From Paenirhizobium daejeonense (lineage in GTDB: Bacteria; Pseudomonadota; Alphaproteobacteria; Rhizobiales; Rhizobiaceae): a stretch of DNA of 64,000 bases. Below are positions 1-8,447 of this stretch, piece after piece (the stretch's first letter is position 1; every line of letters begins with the position of its first letter). The notes under the pieces are model-generated. The model worked only from the letters and a program-made list of their open reading frames with translations. It was not told the DNA's origin and ran no database searches. Both the position numbers and the translations under genes were made by a program. The DNA is taken from assembly GCF_014280875.1 (NCBI RefSeq), contig NZ_JACLAL010000005.1:310001-374000 (forward strand). The letters run 5' to 3'.

Positions 1-513
1 GACGTGCTTCGTGACGCCGTATTTCTGCGTGAGATGGGGTCCCACGACATCAAGTTCACCCGGGAGTTTGGCGACGAACCGCTACTGGGCAGTTTCGACG
101 CCCGCATGCTGTCGCAGGCCGTCGGCAACATCATCAAGAATGCGGTCGAGGCGATTGAGGCCGTGCCGAGCGAGGAACTGCCCGATGGCGGGAGGATCAT
201 GGTTCGCTCCTCCTTCGATCACGGGCAAGATCGTTTCGTCGTTGATGTAATCGACAACGGGCGCGGTCTCCCGGTGGAAAACCGGCATCGCATTCTCGAA
301 CCTTACATGACCATGCGCGAAAAAGGCACCGGCCTCGGGCTGGCCATCGTGAAGAAGATTATTGAAGAACATGGTGGTCAGCTGGAGTTGCATGACGCTC
401 CCGCAGATTTCGACCGCGGCAGGGGTGCAATGATCCGCATCGTCCTGCCGCGTCTTGAGACGACGACTGCCGTGGACAAAGAAAGCAATAAGGAAAAGGT
501 CCATGGCCTCTGA
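1..513 (+). CDS. ntrY: NtrY sensor histidine kinase, C-terminal part (5' end outside window)
   Basis: Only the last ~170 residues are present; the reading frame is open from base 1, so the gene begins outside the window. What remains is the HATPase catalytic domain: N box NIIKNAVEAI, G1 box DNGRGLP and G2 box GTGLGLAIVKKIIEEHGG. NtrY is the membrane kinase that phosphorylates NtrX in alphaproteobacterial nitrogen and redox regulation. The assignment as NtrY rather than another kinase rests on the directly following ntrX, which overlaps the stop codon by 11 bases and so is probably translationally coupled. The lost N-terminal part would carry the membrane spans, HAMP, PAS and the phospho-accepting His. 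Confidence 0.9.
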   Translation, partial: DVLRDAVFLREMGSHDIKFTREFGDEPLLGSFDARMLSQAVGNIIKNAVEAIEAVPSEELPDGGRIMVRSSFDHGQDRFVVDVIDNGRGLPVENRHRILEPYMTMREKGTGLGLAIVKKIIEEHGGQLELHDAPADFDRGRGAMIRIVLPRLETTTAVDKESNKEKVHGL

Positions 514-1867
514 TATTCTGGTAGTCGACGACGAAGAGGATATTCGCGAAATCGTCTCCGGCATCCTCAGCGACGAGGGACACGAAACCCGAACCGCCCA
601 CGACGCCGACAGCGCATTGGCTGCGATTTCGGATCGTGCGCCGCGTCTCGTCTTTCTCGACATCTGGATGCAGGGTAGCCGGCTGGATGGTCTCTCGCTG
701 CTGGACGAGATCAAGACACGGCATCCCGATCTTCCGGTCGTGATGATTTCCGGTCATGGCAACATCGAGACGGCCGTTTCGGCGATCAAGCGTGGTGCTT
801 TCGATTTTATCGAGAAGCCGTTCAAGGCGGATCGCCTGATCCTGATCGCGGAGCGTGCGCTTGAGAATTCCAAGCTGAAGCGAGAGGTTTCCGAACTCAA
901 GAAACGCACGGGGGATGCTGTTGAGCTGATTGGCACCTCCGTTGCCGTCTCGCAACTTCGTCAAACGATTGAAAAGGTTGCCCCGACCAATAGCCGCATC
1001 ATGATCTTTGGCCCGTCCGGTTCGGGCAAGGAACTGGTCGCCCGTATGATTCATAAACGGTCGAGCCGTGTCGGCGGCCCCTTCGTGACACTCAACGCTG
1101 CCGCCATCACGCCTGATCGTATGGAGATCGCCCTGTTCGGCACCGAAGGCACCCCGGGCCAGCCGCGCCGCATAGGGGCGCTGGAGGAGGCCCATCGCGG
1201 TATCCTCTACCTCGATGAAATCGGTGAAATGCCTCGCGAGACCCAGAACAAGATCCTTCGGGTTCTTGTTGAGCAGCAGTTTGAACGTGTCGGCGGCTCC
1301 AAGCGGGTGAAGGTCGATGTACGGATTATCTCGTCTTCCGCCTACAACCTCGAAGGCATGATCGCCGAGGGGCAGTTTCGCGAGGATCTGTTCCACCGGC
1401 TCGCCGTCGTGCCGATCAAGGTGCCGGCGCTTGCGGAGCGACGGGAGGATATTCCCTTCCTTGTTGACATGTTTATGCGTCAGGTATCTGAACAGGCGGG
1501 CATCCGTCAGCGTCGGATCGGGGATGACGCGATGGCCGTCCTGCAGGCCAACGACTGGCCAGGTAATATCCGTCAGCTGCGCAACAACATCGAACGCCTG
1601 ATGATTTTGGCCCAGGGAGACAGTCCGGACACGCCGATTTCCGCCGAAATGTTGCCGCAAGATCTGTCGGAAATGTTGCCGAAGGTCTCAGCTCGGAATG
1701 ATACGCACATCATGACACTGCCATTGCGCGAGGCGCGTGAGATGTTCGAGCGCGATTACCTGGTTGCGCAGATCAACCGTTTCGGCGGGAATATCTCACG
1801 CACGGCCGAGTTTGTCGGCATGGAACGCTCCGCGCTTCATCGCAAACTGAAGTCGCTTGGCGTATAA
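503..1867 (+). CDS. ntrX: NtrX response regulator (NtrC family, GAFTGA-less)
   Basis: 454 residues from ATG 503, preceded by AAGG and overlapping the end of ntrY. Order of domains: receiver (acidic pair DD at 9-10, phospho-acceptor Asp53 in FLDIWMQG), AAA+ ATPase (Walker A GPSGSGKE, Walker B ILYLDEIGEM), and a C-terminal Fis-type helix-turn-helix (ISRTAEFVGMERSALHRKL). The AAA+ domain lacks the GAFTGA loop that sigma-54 activators use to contact the sigma factor: the stretch after ALFGTEG reads TPGQPRRIG. This is also reported for other alphaproteobacterial NtrX proteins, which act on ordinary promoters. Partner of the upstream kinase NtrY; trkA follows 58 bp downstream in the same direction. 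Confidence 0.95.
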   Translation: MASDILVVDDEEDIREIVSGILSDEGHETRTAHDADSALAAISDRAPRLVFLDIWMQGSRLDGLSLLDEIKTRHPDLPVVMISGHGNIETAVSAIKRGAFDFIEKPFKADRLILIAERALENSKLKREVSELKKRTGDAVELIGTSVAVSQLRQTIEKVAPTNSRIMIFGPSGSGKELVARMIHKRSSRVGGPFVTLNAAAITPDRMEIALFGTEGTPGQPRRIGALEEAHRGILYLDEIGEMPRETQNKILRVLVEQQFERVGGSKRVKVDVRIISSSAYNLEGMIAEGQFREDLFHRLAVVPIKVPALAERREDIPFLVDMFMRQVSEQAGIRQRRIGDDAMAVLQANDWPGNIRQLRNNIERLMILAQGDSPDTPISAEMLPQDLSEMLPKVSARNDTHIMTLPLREAREMFERDYLVAQINRFGGNISRTAEFVGMERSALHRKLKSLGV

Positions 1868-1925
1868 GTCATATGGCGGGCGGTCCTGACGGGGGCGCCT
1901 GATTCCGATTGCATGAAGAGGCATC

Positions 1926-3302
1926 ATGAAAGTCATAATCTGCGGGGCGGGACAGGTTGGCTACGGTATCGCGGAGCGCTTGTCCCAGGAGGACAATGAC
2001 GTCTCGGTCATCGATACCTCGGCATCGCTGGTAGCGCATATCACGGAGACGCTCGATGTTCGCGGTTACGTCGGCCATGGCGCCCATCCCGACATGCTGG
2101 CCAAGGCCGGTGCCGACGATGCCGACATGATCATTGCCGTAACGCTCTACGATGAGGTGAACATCGTCGCATGCGAAGTCGCGCATGCGCTTTTCAACGT
2201 GCCGACCAAGATTGCACGCATCCGCGCGCAGAATTACATGCGGCCGGAATATGCCGATCTCTTCAGCCGGGAACACATCTCGATCGATGTAACGATCTCC
2301 CCCGAGATCGAAGTTGGAAAGATGGTCCTGAGGCGTATCTCATTCCCCGGGGCGACGGACATCGTGCGCTTTGCGGAAGACCATATCGCCATGGTCGCCA
2401 TTGAGTGCATGGAGGATTGCCCGGTCCTCAATACCCCCCTGCATCAACTGAGTCAGCTATTTCCCGACCTGATGGCGACAGTAACGGCGATTTATCGCAA
2501 CGGCAGACTTCATGTCGCCCAGTCAAATGACCAGCTTCTGGTCGGCGATCTCGCTTATGTCATCTGCCAGCGTGACCACACGCGCCGCACGCTCGGTCTG
2601 TTCGGTCATGATGAGCAGGAGGCCGGCCGCATTGTCATCGCCGGCGGCGGCAATATCGGACAATACGTCGCTCGCACCATCGAGAAGATGCAGCCGAGGA
2701 CCAGAATCAAGATCATCGAGAGCGATCGCGAACGGGCGGTCGCGATATCGGAGCGGTTGAAGAGTACGATTGTCTTGCATGGTTCCGCGCTCGATCAGGC
2801 GATCCTGCAGCAGGCCGATATTCAGGAAGCCGATCTGATGGTGACCCTCACCAACAACGATCAGATCAACATTCTCGGGGCTGCCATGGCCAAGCGCATG
2901 GGCTGCCGTTCGACCATGGCGTTGATCAACAATCCGGGCTTTCAGGAACTGGCGACAGGCGTCGGTATCGACGCCCACATCAATCCGCGCGCCGTGACGA
3001 TCTCGCGTGTTCTCCAACACGTCCGCAAGGGACGCATCCTGTCGGTTTATGCCGTACAGAAAGGCATGGCCGAAGTGATCGAGGCCGAAGCTCTGGAGAC
3101 ATCACCGCTTGTCGGACGGCCTTTCCGCGATCTCGATCTGCCGCCTGGGCTTCGCATCGGTGCGATTTATCGCGACAAGGCGGTGATCCGGCCGAACGGC
3201 GACACGCGGATCAAGGCGAAGGACAGGGTGGTCATGTTCGCCACTGCCGATGCCGTCCGCGTTGTTGAACAGATGTTCCGCGTTTCCATCCAGTATTTCT
3301 AG
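1926..3302 (+). CDS. trkA: TrkA, NAD-binding regulatory subunit of Trk potassium uptake
   Basis: 458 residues. Two tandem RCK units are visible: Rossmann glycine motif CGAGQVGYGIAERL at the N-terminus and a second AGGGNIGQYVARTI near residue 240, each followed by a TrkA-C-like segment. TrkA is a peripheral cytoplasmic protein that binds NAD(H) and gates the TrkH/TrkG membrane channel; no trkH gene is in the window. The ntrYX-trkA order is conserved in rhizobia and it is probably part of the ntr transcript (58-bp gap). The gene is followed by a palindromic intergenic element. Confidence 0.95.
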   Translation: MKVIICGAGQVGYGIAERLSQEDNDVSVIDTSASLVAHITETLDVRGYVGHGAHPDMLAKAGADDADMIIAVTLYDEVNIVACEVAHALFNVPTKIARIRAQNYMRPEYADLFSREHISIDVTISPEIEVGKMVLRRISFPGATDIVRFAEDHIAMVAIECMEDCPVLNTPLHQLSQLFPDLMATVTAIYRNGRLHVAQSNDQLLVGDLAYVICQRDHTRRTLGLFGHDEQEAGRIVIAGGGNIGQYVARTIEKMQPRTRIKIIESDRERAVAISERLKSTIVLHGSALDQAILQQADIQEADLMVTLTNNDQINILGAAMAKRMGCRSTMALINNPGFQELATGVGIDAHINPRAVTISRVLQHVRKGRILSVYAVQKGMAEVIEAEALETSPLVGRPFRDLDLPPGLRIGAIYRDKAVIRPNGDTRIKAKDRVVMFATADAVRVVEQMFRVSIQYF

Positions 3303-3399
3303 AGCATAATCCGACCGGAGTTAAACGAGGGTCGACAAGATTATGCTTCAAAAGAAAGCCTTAGAGCGCCGACCTGATTCCATCAGATCGGCGCTCTAA
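3303..3399. repeat. Two-palindrome intergenic element, RIME-like
   Basis: The trkA-aminotransferase gap holds two separate inverted repeats. The first is AGCATAATC (3303-3311) with GATTATGCT (3339-3347). The second runs 3361-3399: arms of 17 nt beginning TTAGAGCGCCGA and ending TCGGCGCTCTAA, with one mismatch around a TTCCA loop. Paired palindromes of about 100 bp in intergenic space are the hallmark of rhizobial RIME elements; membership is inferred from layout, not from a database match. The second hairpin could also slow transcription between trkA and the next gene, but it has no U-tract. Confidence 0.55.
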
Positions 3400-3429
3400 T
3401 CTCCAACAACTAGTATCCGGAAGGCCGCC

Positions 3430-4293
3430 ATGCCGAGAATTGCCTATGTCAACGGTCGCTATGTCCAGCATAACAAGGCCAGCGTTCATATCGAGGACCG
3501 CGGTTACCAGTTTGCCGATGGGGTCTATGAGGTCTGCGAGATCCGTCACGGGCTTATCGTGGATCTGCCCCGGCATCTCGACCGCCTCGACCGTTCCCTT
3601 TCGGAAATCCGCATTCGCCCGCCGATGTCGCGCGCGGCGCTGGTGCAGGTGGTCCGCGAGGTTGCCCGTCGCAATCATGTGAAGAACGGATTGTTCTATC
3701 TGCAGGTGACGCGCGGAGTTGCGAAACGGGATCACGTCTTCCCGTCAGCGGATACGCCGGCGTCGCTGGTGGTAACGGCCAAGAGCACCGATCCCTCGGT
3801 GATCGCGCGCAAGAACGCCTCCGGCATCAAGGCGATTACTGTGCCCGATAATCGATGGGACCGGGTGGACATCAAGACGGTCGGCCTCCTGCCCAATGCG
3901 CTCGCCCGTCAGACGGCGAAGGAAGCAGGGGCACAAGAAGCGATTTTCATCGATTCCCGGGGCATGGTGACCGAAGGTGCGGCGACCAATGTCTGGATCG
4001 TCGACGCCGATGGCAATCTCGTCACCCGGCCGGCCGAACACGGCATCCTGCGCGGTATCACGCGCACCACGCTGATGGACGTGGCAAAGAAGTTGGGTAT
4101 CTCGATCCGCGAACGGGAATTTTCGCGCGAGGAAATGCTTGAAGCGCGCGAGGTGTTCATTACCGCTGCGACCAGTATTTGCTTTCCAATCGTCGAAATC
4201 GACGGGATTTCTATCGCTAACGGTCATCCCGGAACGATTTCGGAGAAAATCCGCAGCGCTTTTTTCGAGATTGCGGAAAAGACGGCGATTTGA
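3430..4293 (+). CDS. dat: D-amino acid aminotransferase (class IV PLP enzyme)
   Basis: 287 residues, the usual length for this family. Fold-type IV PLP transaminase; the Schiff-base lysine is probably Lys149 in VDIKTVGLLPN, and the N-terminal block (AYVNGRYV, then EDRGYQFADGVYEV) matches D-alanine aminotransferases more than branched-chain ones. It interconverts D-alanine and D-glutamate with their keto acids, which would supply wall precursors. Branched-chain aminotransferase or aminodeoxychorismate lyase are less likely alternatives. Sits between trkA and hfq on the same strand, a conserved rhizobial neighbourhood. Confidence 0.85.
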   Translation: MPRIAYVNGRYVQHNKASVHIEDRGYQFADGVYEVCEIRHGLIVDLPRHLDRLDRSLSEIRIRPPMSRAALVQVVREVARRNHVKNGLFYLQVTRGVAKRDHVFPSADTPASLVVTAKSTDPSVIARKNASGIKAITVPDNRWDRVDIKTVGLLPNALARQTAKEAGAQEAIFIDSRGMVTEGAATNVWIVDADGNLVTRPAEHGILRGITRTTLMDVAKKLGISIREREFSREEMLEAREVFITAATSICFPIVEIDGISIANGHPGTISEKIRSAFFEIAEKTAI

Positions 4294-4402
4294 TACCACC
4301 TTCACGGTGAAGGGCCTATCAGGGACAGTCCTTACAAGGCTGATAAGCTTAAAGAATAATTATACCGGCCAATGAGCCGGCAAGAAAGAAAGAAGCGACG
4401 CT

Positions 4403-4654
4403 ATGGCGGAACGTTCTCAGAATCTGCAGGATCTATTTCTCAACACCGTCCGCAAGCAGAAGATTTCGTTGACGATCTTCCTGATCAACGGCGTCAAGCT
4501 CACGGGCGTTGTGACCTCCTTCGACAATTTCTGCGTTCTGCTGCGTCGCGACGGCCATTCGCAACTGGTCTATAAGCACGCCATCTCGACCATCATGCCG
4601 GGCCAGCCCATGCAGATGTTCGAAAGCGAAGACAACGCTTCGTCACAGGATTGA
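4403..4654 (+). CDS. hfq: Hfq RNA chaperone
   Basis: 83 residues. The Sm1 motif ([21 protein letters not shown]) and Sm2 motif (YKHAISTI) are intact, and the N-terminal QNLQDLFLN forms the proximal-face uridine-binding part. Hexameric Hfq pairs small RNAs with mRNAs; in rhizobia it also affects nitrogen control. ATG 4403 lies behind GAAGCGACGCT. The C-terminal tail is short, as is normal for alphaproteobacteria. hflX follows 67 bp later, as in many proteobacteria. Confidence 0.97.
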   Translation: MAERSQNLQDLFLNTVRKQKISLTIFLINGVKLTGVVTSFDNFCVLLRRDGHSQLVYKHAISTIMPGQPMQMFESEDNASSQD

Positions 4655-4721
4655 AGCCATAACCACTCGCGACACCAAAAATGATTCGATCATCCCGGAC
4701 GATGAAAAACACCGGGATGAC

Positions 4722-6050
4722 ATGTGCGCCGTCGTCATCGTTCCCGTCCTGAAGCAGGCACGTGGCGCGGCAGCAGCCGAAACGGTTGCGCCCACGCGTT
4801 CCAATGAAAGCCGGCTGGAAGAGGCCATCGGTCTTGCAAGGGCCATCGACCTCACGATTGCCGCAGGCATCATCGTACCCGTCAACCAGCCGCGGCCGGC
4901 AACGCTGCTCGGAACCGGCAAGATCGAGGAAGTGTCGGCGCTCCTCGATGAACACAATGCCGGCCTTGTGATCGTCGATCATCCCCTGACGCCGGTACAG
5001 CAGCGCAACCTGGAGAAGGAATGGCGCGCCAAGGTCATCGACCGCACTGGTCTCATTCTGGAAATCTTCGGCCGCCGCGCCTCCACGAAGGAAGGCACGC
5101 TGCAGGTCGAGCTTGCCCATCTCAACTACCAGAAGGGCCGACTGGTCCGCAGCTGGACCCACCTTGAGCGCCAGCGCGGTGGTGCCGGCTTCATGGGTGG
5201 TCCGGGTGAAACCCAGATCGAAGCGGACCGCCGTCTTTTGCAGGACAGGATCGTCCGGCTTGAACGGGAACTGGAACAGGTCGTCCGGACGCGCCAACTG
5301 CATCGCGCCAAGCGCCGCAAGGTGCCTCATCCGATCGTTGCGCTGGTCGGATACACCAACGCAGGCAAGTCGACGCTGTTCAACCGCATCACCGGTGCCG
5401 GCGTGCTGGCTGAGGACATGCTGTTCGCGACGCTTGATCCCACTTTGCGCCGCATGAAGCTGCCGCATGGCCGCACCGTCATTTTGTCCGATACCGTAGG
5501 CTTCATCTCCGACCTGCCGACCCATCTGGTTGCCGCCTTCCGCGCCACGCTCGAAGAGGTGCTGGAAGCCGACCTCATCCTGCACGTGCGGGACATGTCT
5601 GATCCGGACAACCAGGCGCAGTCCACGGACGTGCTGCGCATCCTCGACGATCTCGGCATCGACGAGAAGGAGAGGGCGGAGCGCATCATCGAGGTCTGGA
5701 ACAAGATCGACCGCCTCGATCCGGAAAGCCATGACGCGATCCTGCAGAAGGCCCAGAGCCGGGAGAATGTCATCCCCGTTTCCGCCATGTCGGGCGAGGG
5801 CGTCGATCGGTTGATGGACGTGATTTCCGAGCGCCTTTCGGGTGTGCTGACCGAAACGACGGTCGTCGTTCCTGCAGACAAGCATGCGTTGATCTCCTGG
5901 GCCTATGAAAACGCCATTATCGACAATCGTGAGGACAACGAAGACGGCACCGTCACTCTGGACCTGCGTCTCACGGAGCATCAGGCGCTGGAACTGGAGC
6001 GCAAGCTCGGCGGCGGCCCGAAGCGGGAAAAGGAAGACTGGGAGCGGTAG
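4722..6050 (+). CDS. hflX: HflX ribosome-associated GTPase
   Basis: 442 residues from ATG 4722. The N-terminal HflX domain includes GGAGFMGGPGETQIEADRR, and the G domain follows: G1 GYTNAGKST, G3 DTVGF, G4 NKID and G5 SAMSG. HflX splits stalled or hibernating 70S ribosomes using GTP. The frame is open upstream back to the hfq stop, but the only ATG in it near conserved sequence is 4722, and the ribosome-binding site is weak. Co-directional with hfq. Confidence 0.95.
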   Translation: MCAVVIVPVLKQARGAAAAETVAPTRSNESRLEEAIGLARAIDLTIAAGIIVPVNQPRPATLLGTGKIEEVSALLDEHNAGLVIVDHPLTPVQQRNLEKEWRAKVIDRTGLILEIFGRRASTKEGTLQVELAHLNYQKGRLVRSWTHLERQRGGAGFMGGPGETQIEADRRLLQDRIVRLERELEQVVRTRQLHRAKRRKVPHPIVALVGYTNAGKSTLFNRITGAGVLAEDMLFATLDPTLRRMKLPHGRTVILSDTVGFISDLPTHLVAAFRATLEEVLEADLILHVRDMSDPDNQAQSTDVLRILDDLGIDEKERAERIIEVWNKIDRLDPESHDAILQKAQSRENVIPVSAMSGEGVDRLMDVISERLSGVLTETTVVVPADKHALISWAYENAIIDNREDNEDGTVTLDLRLTEHQALELERKLGGGPKREKEDWER

Positions 6051-6076
6051 GGCATCTTGATCGTTGGGGGAGTGCA

Positions 6077-6733
6077 GTGGGTTCCGTTGACGATAGCGCC
6101 GACCAGCTTTTCCTTGGTCGATCCGAGCTGAGATTTCATCGATCGCGCCGGTTCACCTACCTCATGGCTATCGTCACGGCCGTGGTTCTGTCCCAGTTCA
6201 TGATGGCCGCAATCTCTTTGATAGTTGGCATAGGCACGGGGCAGAAAGGCACATTTCTCGGCGTTTCGGTTGCCTTCCTGATTGTCTTTTTCCGCTTGTC
6301 TCTGTGGCTGCAGCGCAAATACGTCGGCGATACGCTGCGACTTGTCCTCTCACGCGACGGGATAGGCTATCCGAGGCTGGCGGGTGTTGTTTTGCCTTGG
6401 ACGTGGATTGAGAAAATCGATCTGGATCGTGGTTACGGTACCCGACCCGGGCGCGGCGTACGGATGACGTTCTGCCCGGATCTTGATGACGGCGCGCATG
6501 CATTGGTCAGGCGCGCGAATGCTGGAATCGGCGGCGACAACCTGCTGTTCATCAGTGCGTTCGCTCTGAGTGAGGAGACAAGCGGAAGAAACGTGAATAA
6601 CGCCGATATGCTGCAAATCCTGCGCGACTTCCGTCAACGGTTCGGACGACCTGAAATAACGAATGAAGAGACAACCACAAAAGGGTTGCTATACTCATCC
6701 GCATCATGGACAGGTCTGGACGACGGGTACTAA
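6077..6733 (+). CDS. Hypothetical membrane protein with two N-terminal spans
   Basis: 218 residues from GTG 6077 behind a GGGGGAG ribosome-binding site. Two hydrophobic segments at about residues 27-50 and 57-76 are followed by a soluble beta-rich part (VLSRDGIGYPRL, WTWIEKIDL) resembling the small PH-like domains found after two spans in bacterial membrane proteins; that likeness is an impression, not a match. Function unknown. It lies 26 bp after hflX and converges on mazG, leaving only 4 bp between the two stop codons. Confidence 0.75.
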   Translation: MGSVDDSADQLFLGRSELRFHRSRRFTYLMAIVTAVVLSQFMMAAISLIVGIGTGQKGTFLGVSVAFLIVFFRLSLWLQRKYVGDTLRLVLSRDGIGYPRLAGVVLPWTWIEKIDLDRGYGTRPGRGVRMTFCPDLDDGAHALVRRANAGIGGDNLLFISAFALSEETSGRNVNNADMLQILRDFRQRFGRPEITNEETTTKGLLYSSASWTGLDDGY

Positions 6734-6737
6734 ATGC

Positions 6738-7577
6738 TCAGCGGGATAGCTGCCGTTCGATCCCCTTTGCCGCCTGCCAGAGTTCTTCCATTCGCTCCAG
6801 CGTCGCATCCTCCAGTGTTTCAGAATTTTCTTTAAGAGAATTTTCTATATAACTGAAACGACGACGGAACTTTGTATTTGTTCCGCGCAGTGCCTGTTCC
6901 GGGTCCGCATCCACGTGGCGACCGATGTTGACGAGGGCGAAGATCAGGTCGCCGAGTTCGTCGGTGATCTTTTCCGGCTTTCCCTCCGCCAGCGCCTCGC
7001 GCAGTTCGGCGATTTCCTCTTCGATCTTGTCGAGGATCGGCTCCGGTTCCGACCAGTCGAAGCCGACCTTGGCGGCGCGTTCCTGCAGCTTCAACGCTTC
7101 GGTGAGCGCTGGGAAGCTCCGCTGCACGTCACCGAGGTGACCGGCTTTCACATCGTGTTCGGCTGTGCCGCGCAGCGCCCGCCGTTCGGCCCGTTCTCGC
7201 TTTTCCTGCCGCTTGATCTCATCCCATTGAGCTTTCACGCTCTCCGGCGTGTCCGCGTCGGAGACGGCGAAAACGTGCGGATGCCGGCGGATCATCTTTC
7301 GCGTGATGGCCTCGACCACGTCACCGAACGAGAAGAGGCCAGCTTCTTCTCCCATGCGCGCATGGAACACCACCTGCAGCAACAGGTCACCCAGTTCCTC
7401 GCAGAGATCGTCGGGATCGTTGCGTTCGATGGCGTCGGCAACCTCATAGGCCTCCTCGACGGTATAAGGCTTGATGGTCTCGAAGGTCTGGACGATGTCC
7501 CACGGGCAGCCGGTCTTCGGGTCGCGAAGCGCTGCCATGATCTCTATCAGGCGTGAGATATCCTTGGAGGGTTCCAT
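6738..7577 (-). CDS. mazG: MazG nucleoside triphosphate pyrophosphohydrolase
   Basis: 279 residues. Two MazG repeats are visible, the first with EEAYEVADAI and ELGDLLLQVVFHARM, the second with EEEIAELREAL and ELGDLIFALVNIGRH; the Glu/Asp residues bind Mg. Converts NTPs and dNTPs to monophosphates and pyrophosphate, clearing damaged nucleotides and lowering ppGpp. Pairs with the upstream deaminase gene (17 bp gap, same strand), so both may be one transcript with a nucleotide-cleaning theme. Confidence 0.93.
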   Translation of the reverse strand: MEPSKDISRLIEIMAALRDPKTGCPWDIVQTFETIKPYTVEEAYEVADAIERNDPDDLCEELGDLLLQVVFHARMGEEAGLFSFGDVVEAITRKMIRRHPHVFAVSDADTPESVKAQWDEIKRQEKRERAERRALRGTAEHDVKAGHLGDVQRSFPALTEALKLQERAAKVGFDWSEPEPILDKIEEEIAELREALAEGKPEKITDELGDLIFALVNIGRHVDADPEQALRGTNTKFRRRFSYIENSLKENSETLEDATLERMEELWQAAKGIERQLSR

Positions 7578-7594
7578 GCGGTCGTCCTGCCTGC

Positions 7595-8176
7595 TCAGTT
7601 GAGCGGTATGTCGTTGTCCGATTTCCCGGACTGATACTGCCCGGAGAGGCGGTCATAGACCGCGCGGATGCGCCTGGACTGTTCCCTCAGGCTCTCCCGT
7701 TCCGCCGTGTCCTTCACCGCCACCAGATCGGACAGCGCATAGGAATTCCAGAAGGCGTTCGACTTATGATAGCCGCCGGGTTCCAAACCGAAGACCTCCT
7801 TGAGAATCTTCAGGTCATGCGGGATCGCAAAGGCATCGCGGCTGTCCTCGTGGCTGAAGAAGTAATAGAAATTGTCGAAGCCGGCCCAGGTGATCGCCGA
7901 CATGCACATGGTGCAGGGCTCGTGGGTCGAAAGGAAGATCAAGTCCTTGGTCGAAGGCTTTTCTCCGAGTTCGTAGAAGCGCTTCAGCGTATGCACCTCG
8001 CCGTGCCACAACGGGTTTTCAAGTTCATTGTTGGTTTCCGCCAGCACCAGCGACAGGTCGGATTTCCTGAGGATCGCCGCGCCGAAAACCTTGTTGCCGG
8101 CTGCAACTCCGGCCTCGGTCAGGGGGAGGATGTCGTGCTCGATAACATCGAGCAGGCGAGAAGTGATATCCGTCAT
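7595..8176 (-). CDS. Cytidine/deoxycytidylate deaminase family protein
   Basis: 193 residues from ATG 8176; an upstream ATG at 8194 would add six residues. Zinc site: HGEVHTLKRF (HxE) and PCTMCMSAI (PCxxC), the CDA-fold nucleoside/nucleotide deaminase signature. The long C-terminal part and the substrate (guanine, cytosine or other) are not evident. Adjacent to mazG on the same strand. Confidence 0.85.
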   Translation of the reverse strand: MTDITSRLLDVIEHDILPLTEAGVAAGNKVFGAAILRKSDLSLVLAETNNELENPLWHGEVHTLKRFYELGEKPSTKDLIFLSTHEPCTMCMSAITWAGFDNFYYFFSHEDSRDAFAIPHDLKILKEVFGLEPGGYHKSNAFWNSYALSDLVAVKDTAERESLREQSRRIRAVYDRLSGQYQSGKSDNDIPLN

Positions 8177-8399
8177 ATGTGGCTTTGTCCCCATGGCTTG
8201 CTGCGGTGCGATCCTATCGTCGGCCGGATGGGGTCGAAAGCAAAAAACACTGTTTGTCGCCAGCTTTTTTAAATATGAAATGCCAATTAAACGATAGAAA
8301 TTGTAGACTTATGGCGCTTCGGTGACTTTTGCTCGCATCCGTGGAAAGCCTAGCAAAGAAATGTGCGGTGCCGAGCGACGGGGGATTTCTGTTTCTTCT

Positions 8400-8421
8400 A
8401 TCACCTGCCCAAAAAGGTGAT
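8400..8421 (+). promoter_or_regulatory. Inverted repeat in the cysG leader
   Basis: ATCACCT (8400-8406) and AGGTGAT (8415-8421) form a 7-bp stem with an A-rich loop, 26 bp before the cysG start. It may be an operator or leader hairpin for the sulfur cluster. No named regulator site was recognised, and the rest of the 250-bp gap shows nothing clear. Confidence 0.35.
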
Positions 8422-8447
8422 ATTGGCGCTCACTGTACAACTGGATC

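Noticed and set aside
4593..5981. 462-codon minus-strand open frame opposite hflX
   Set aside because: Antisense shadow; hflX has all GTPase motifs in the other strand.
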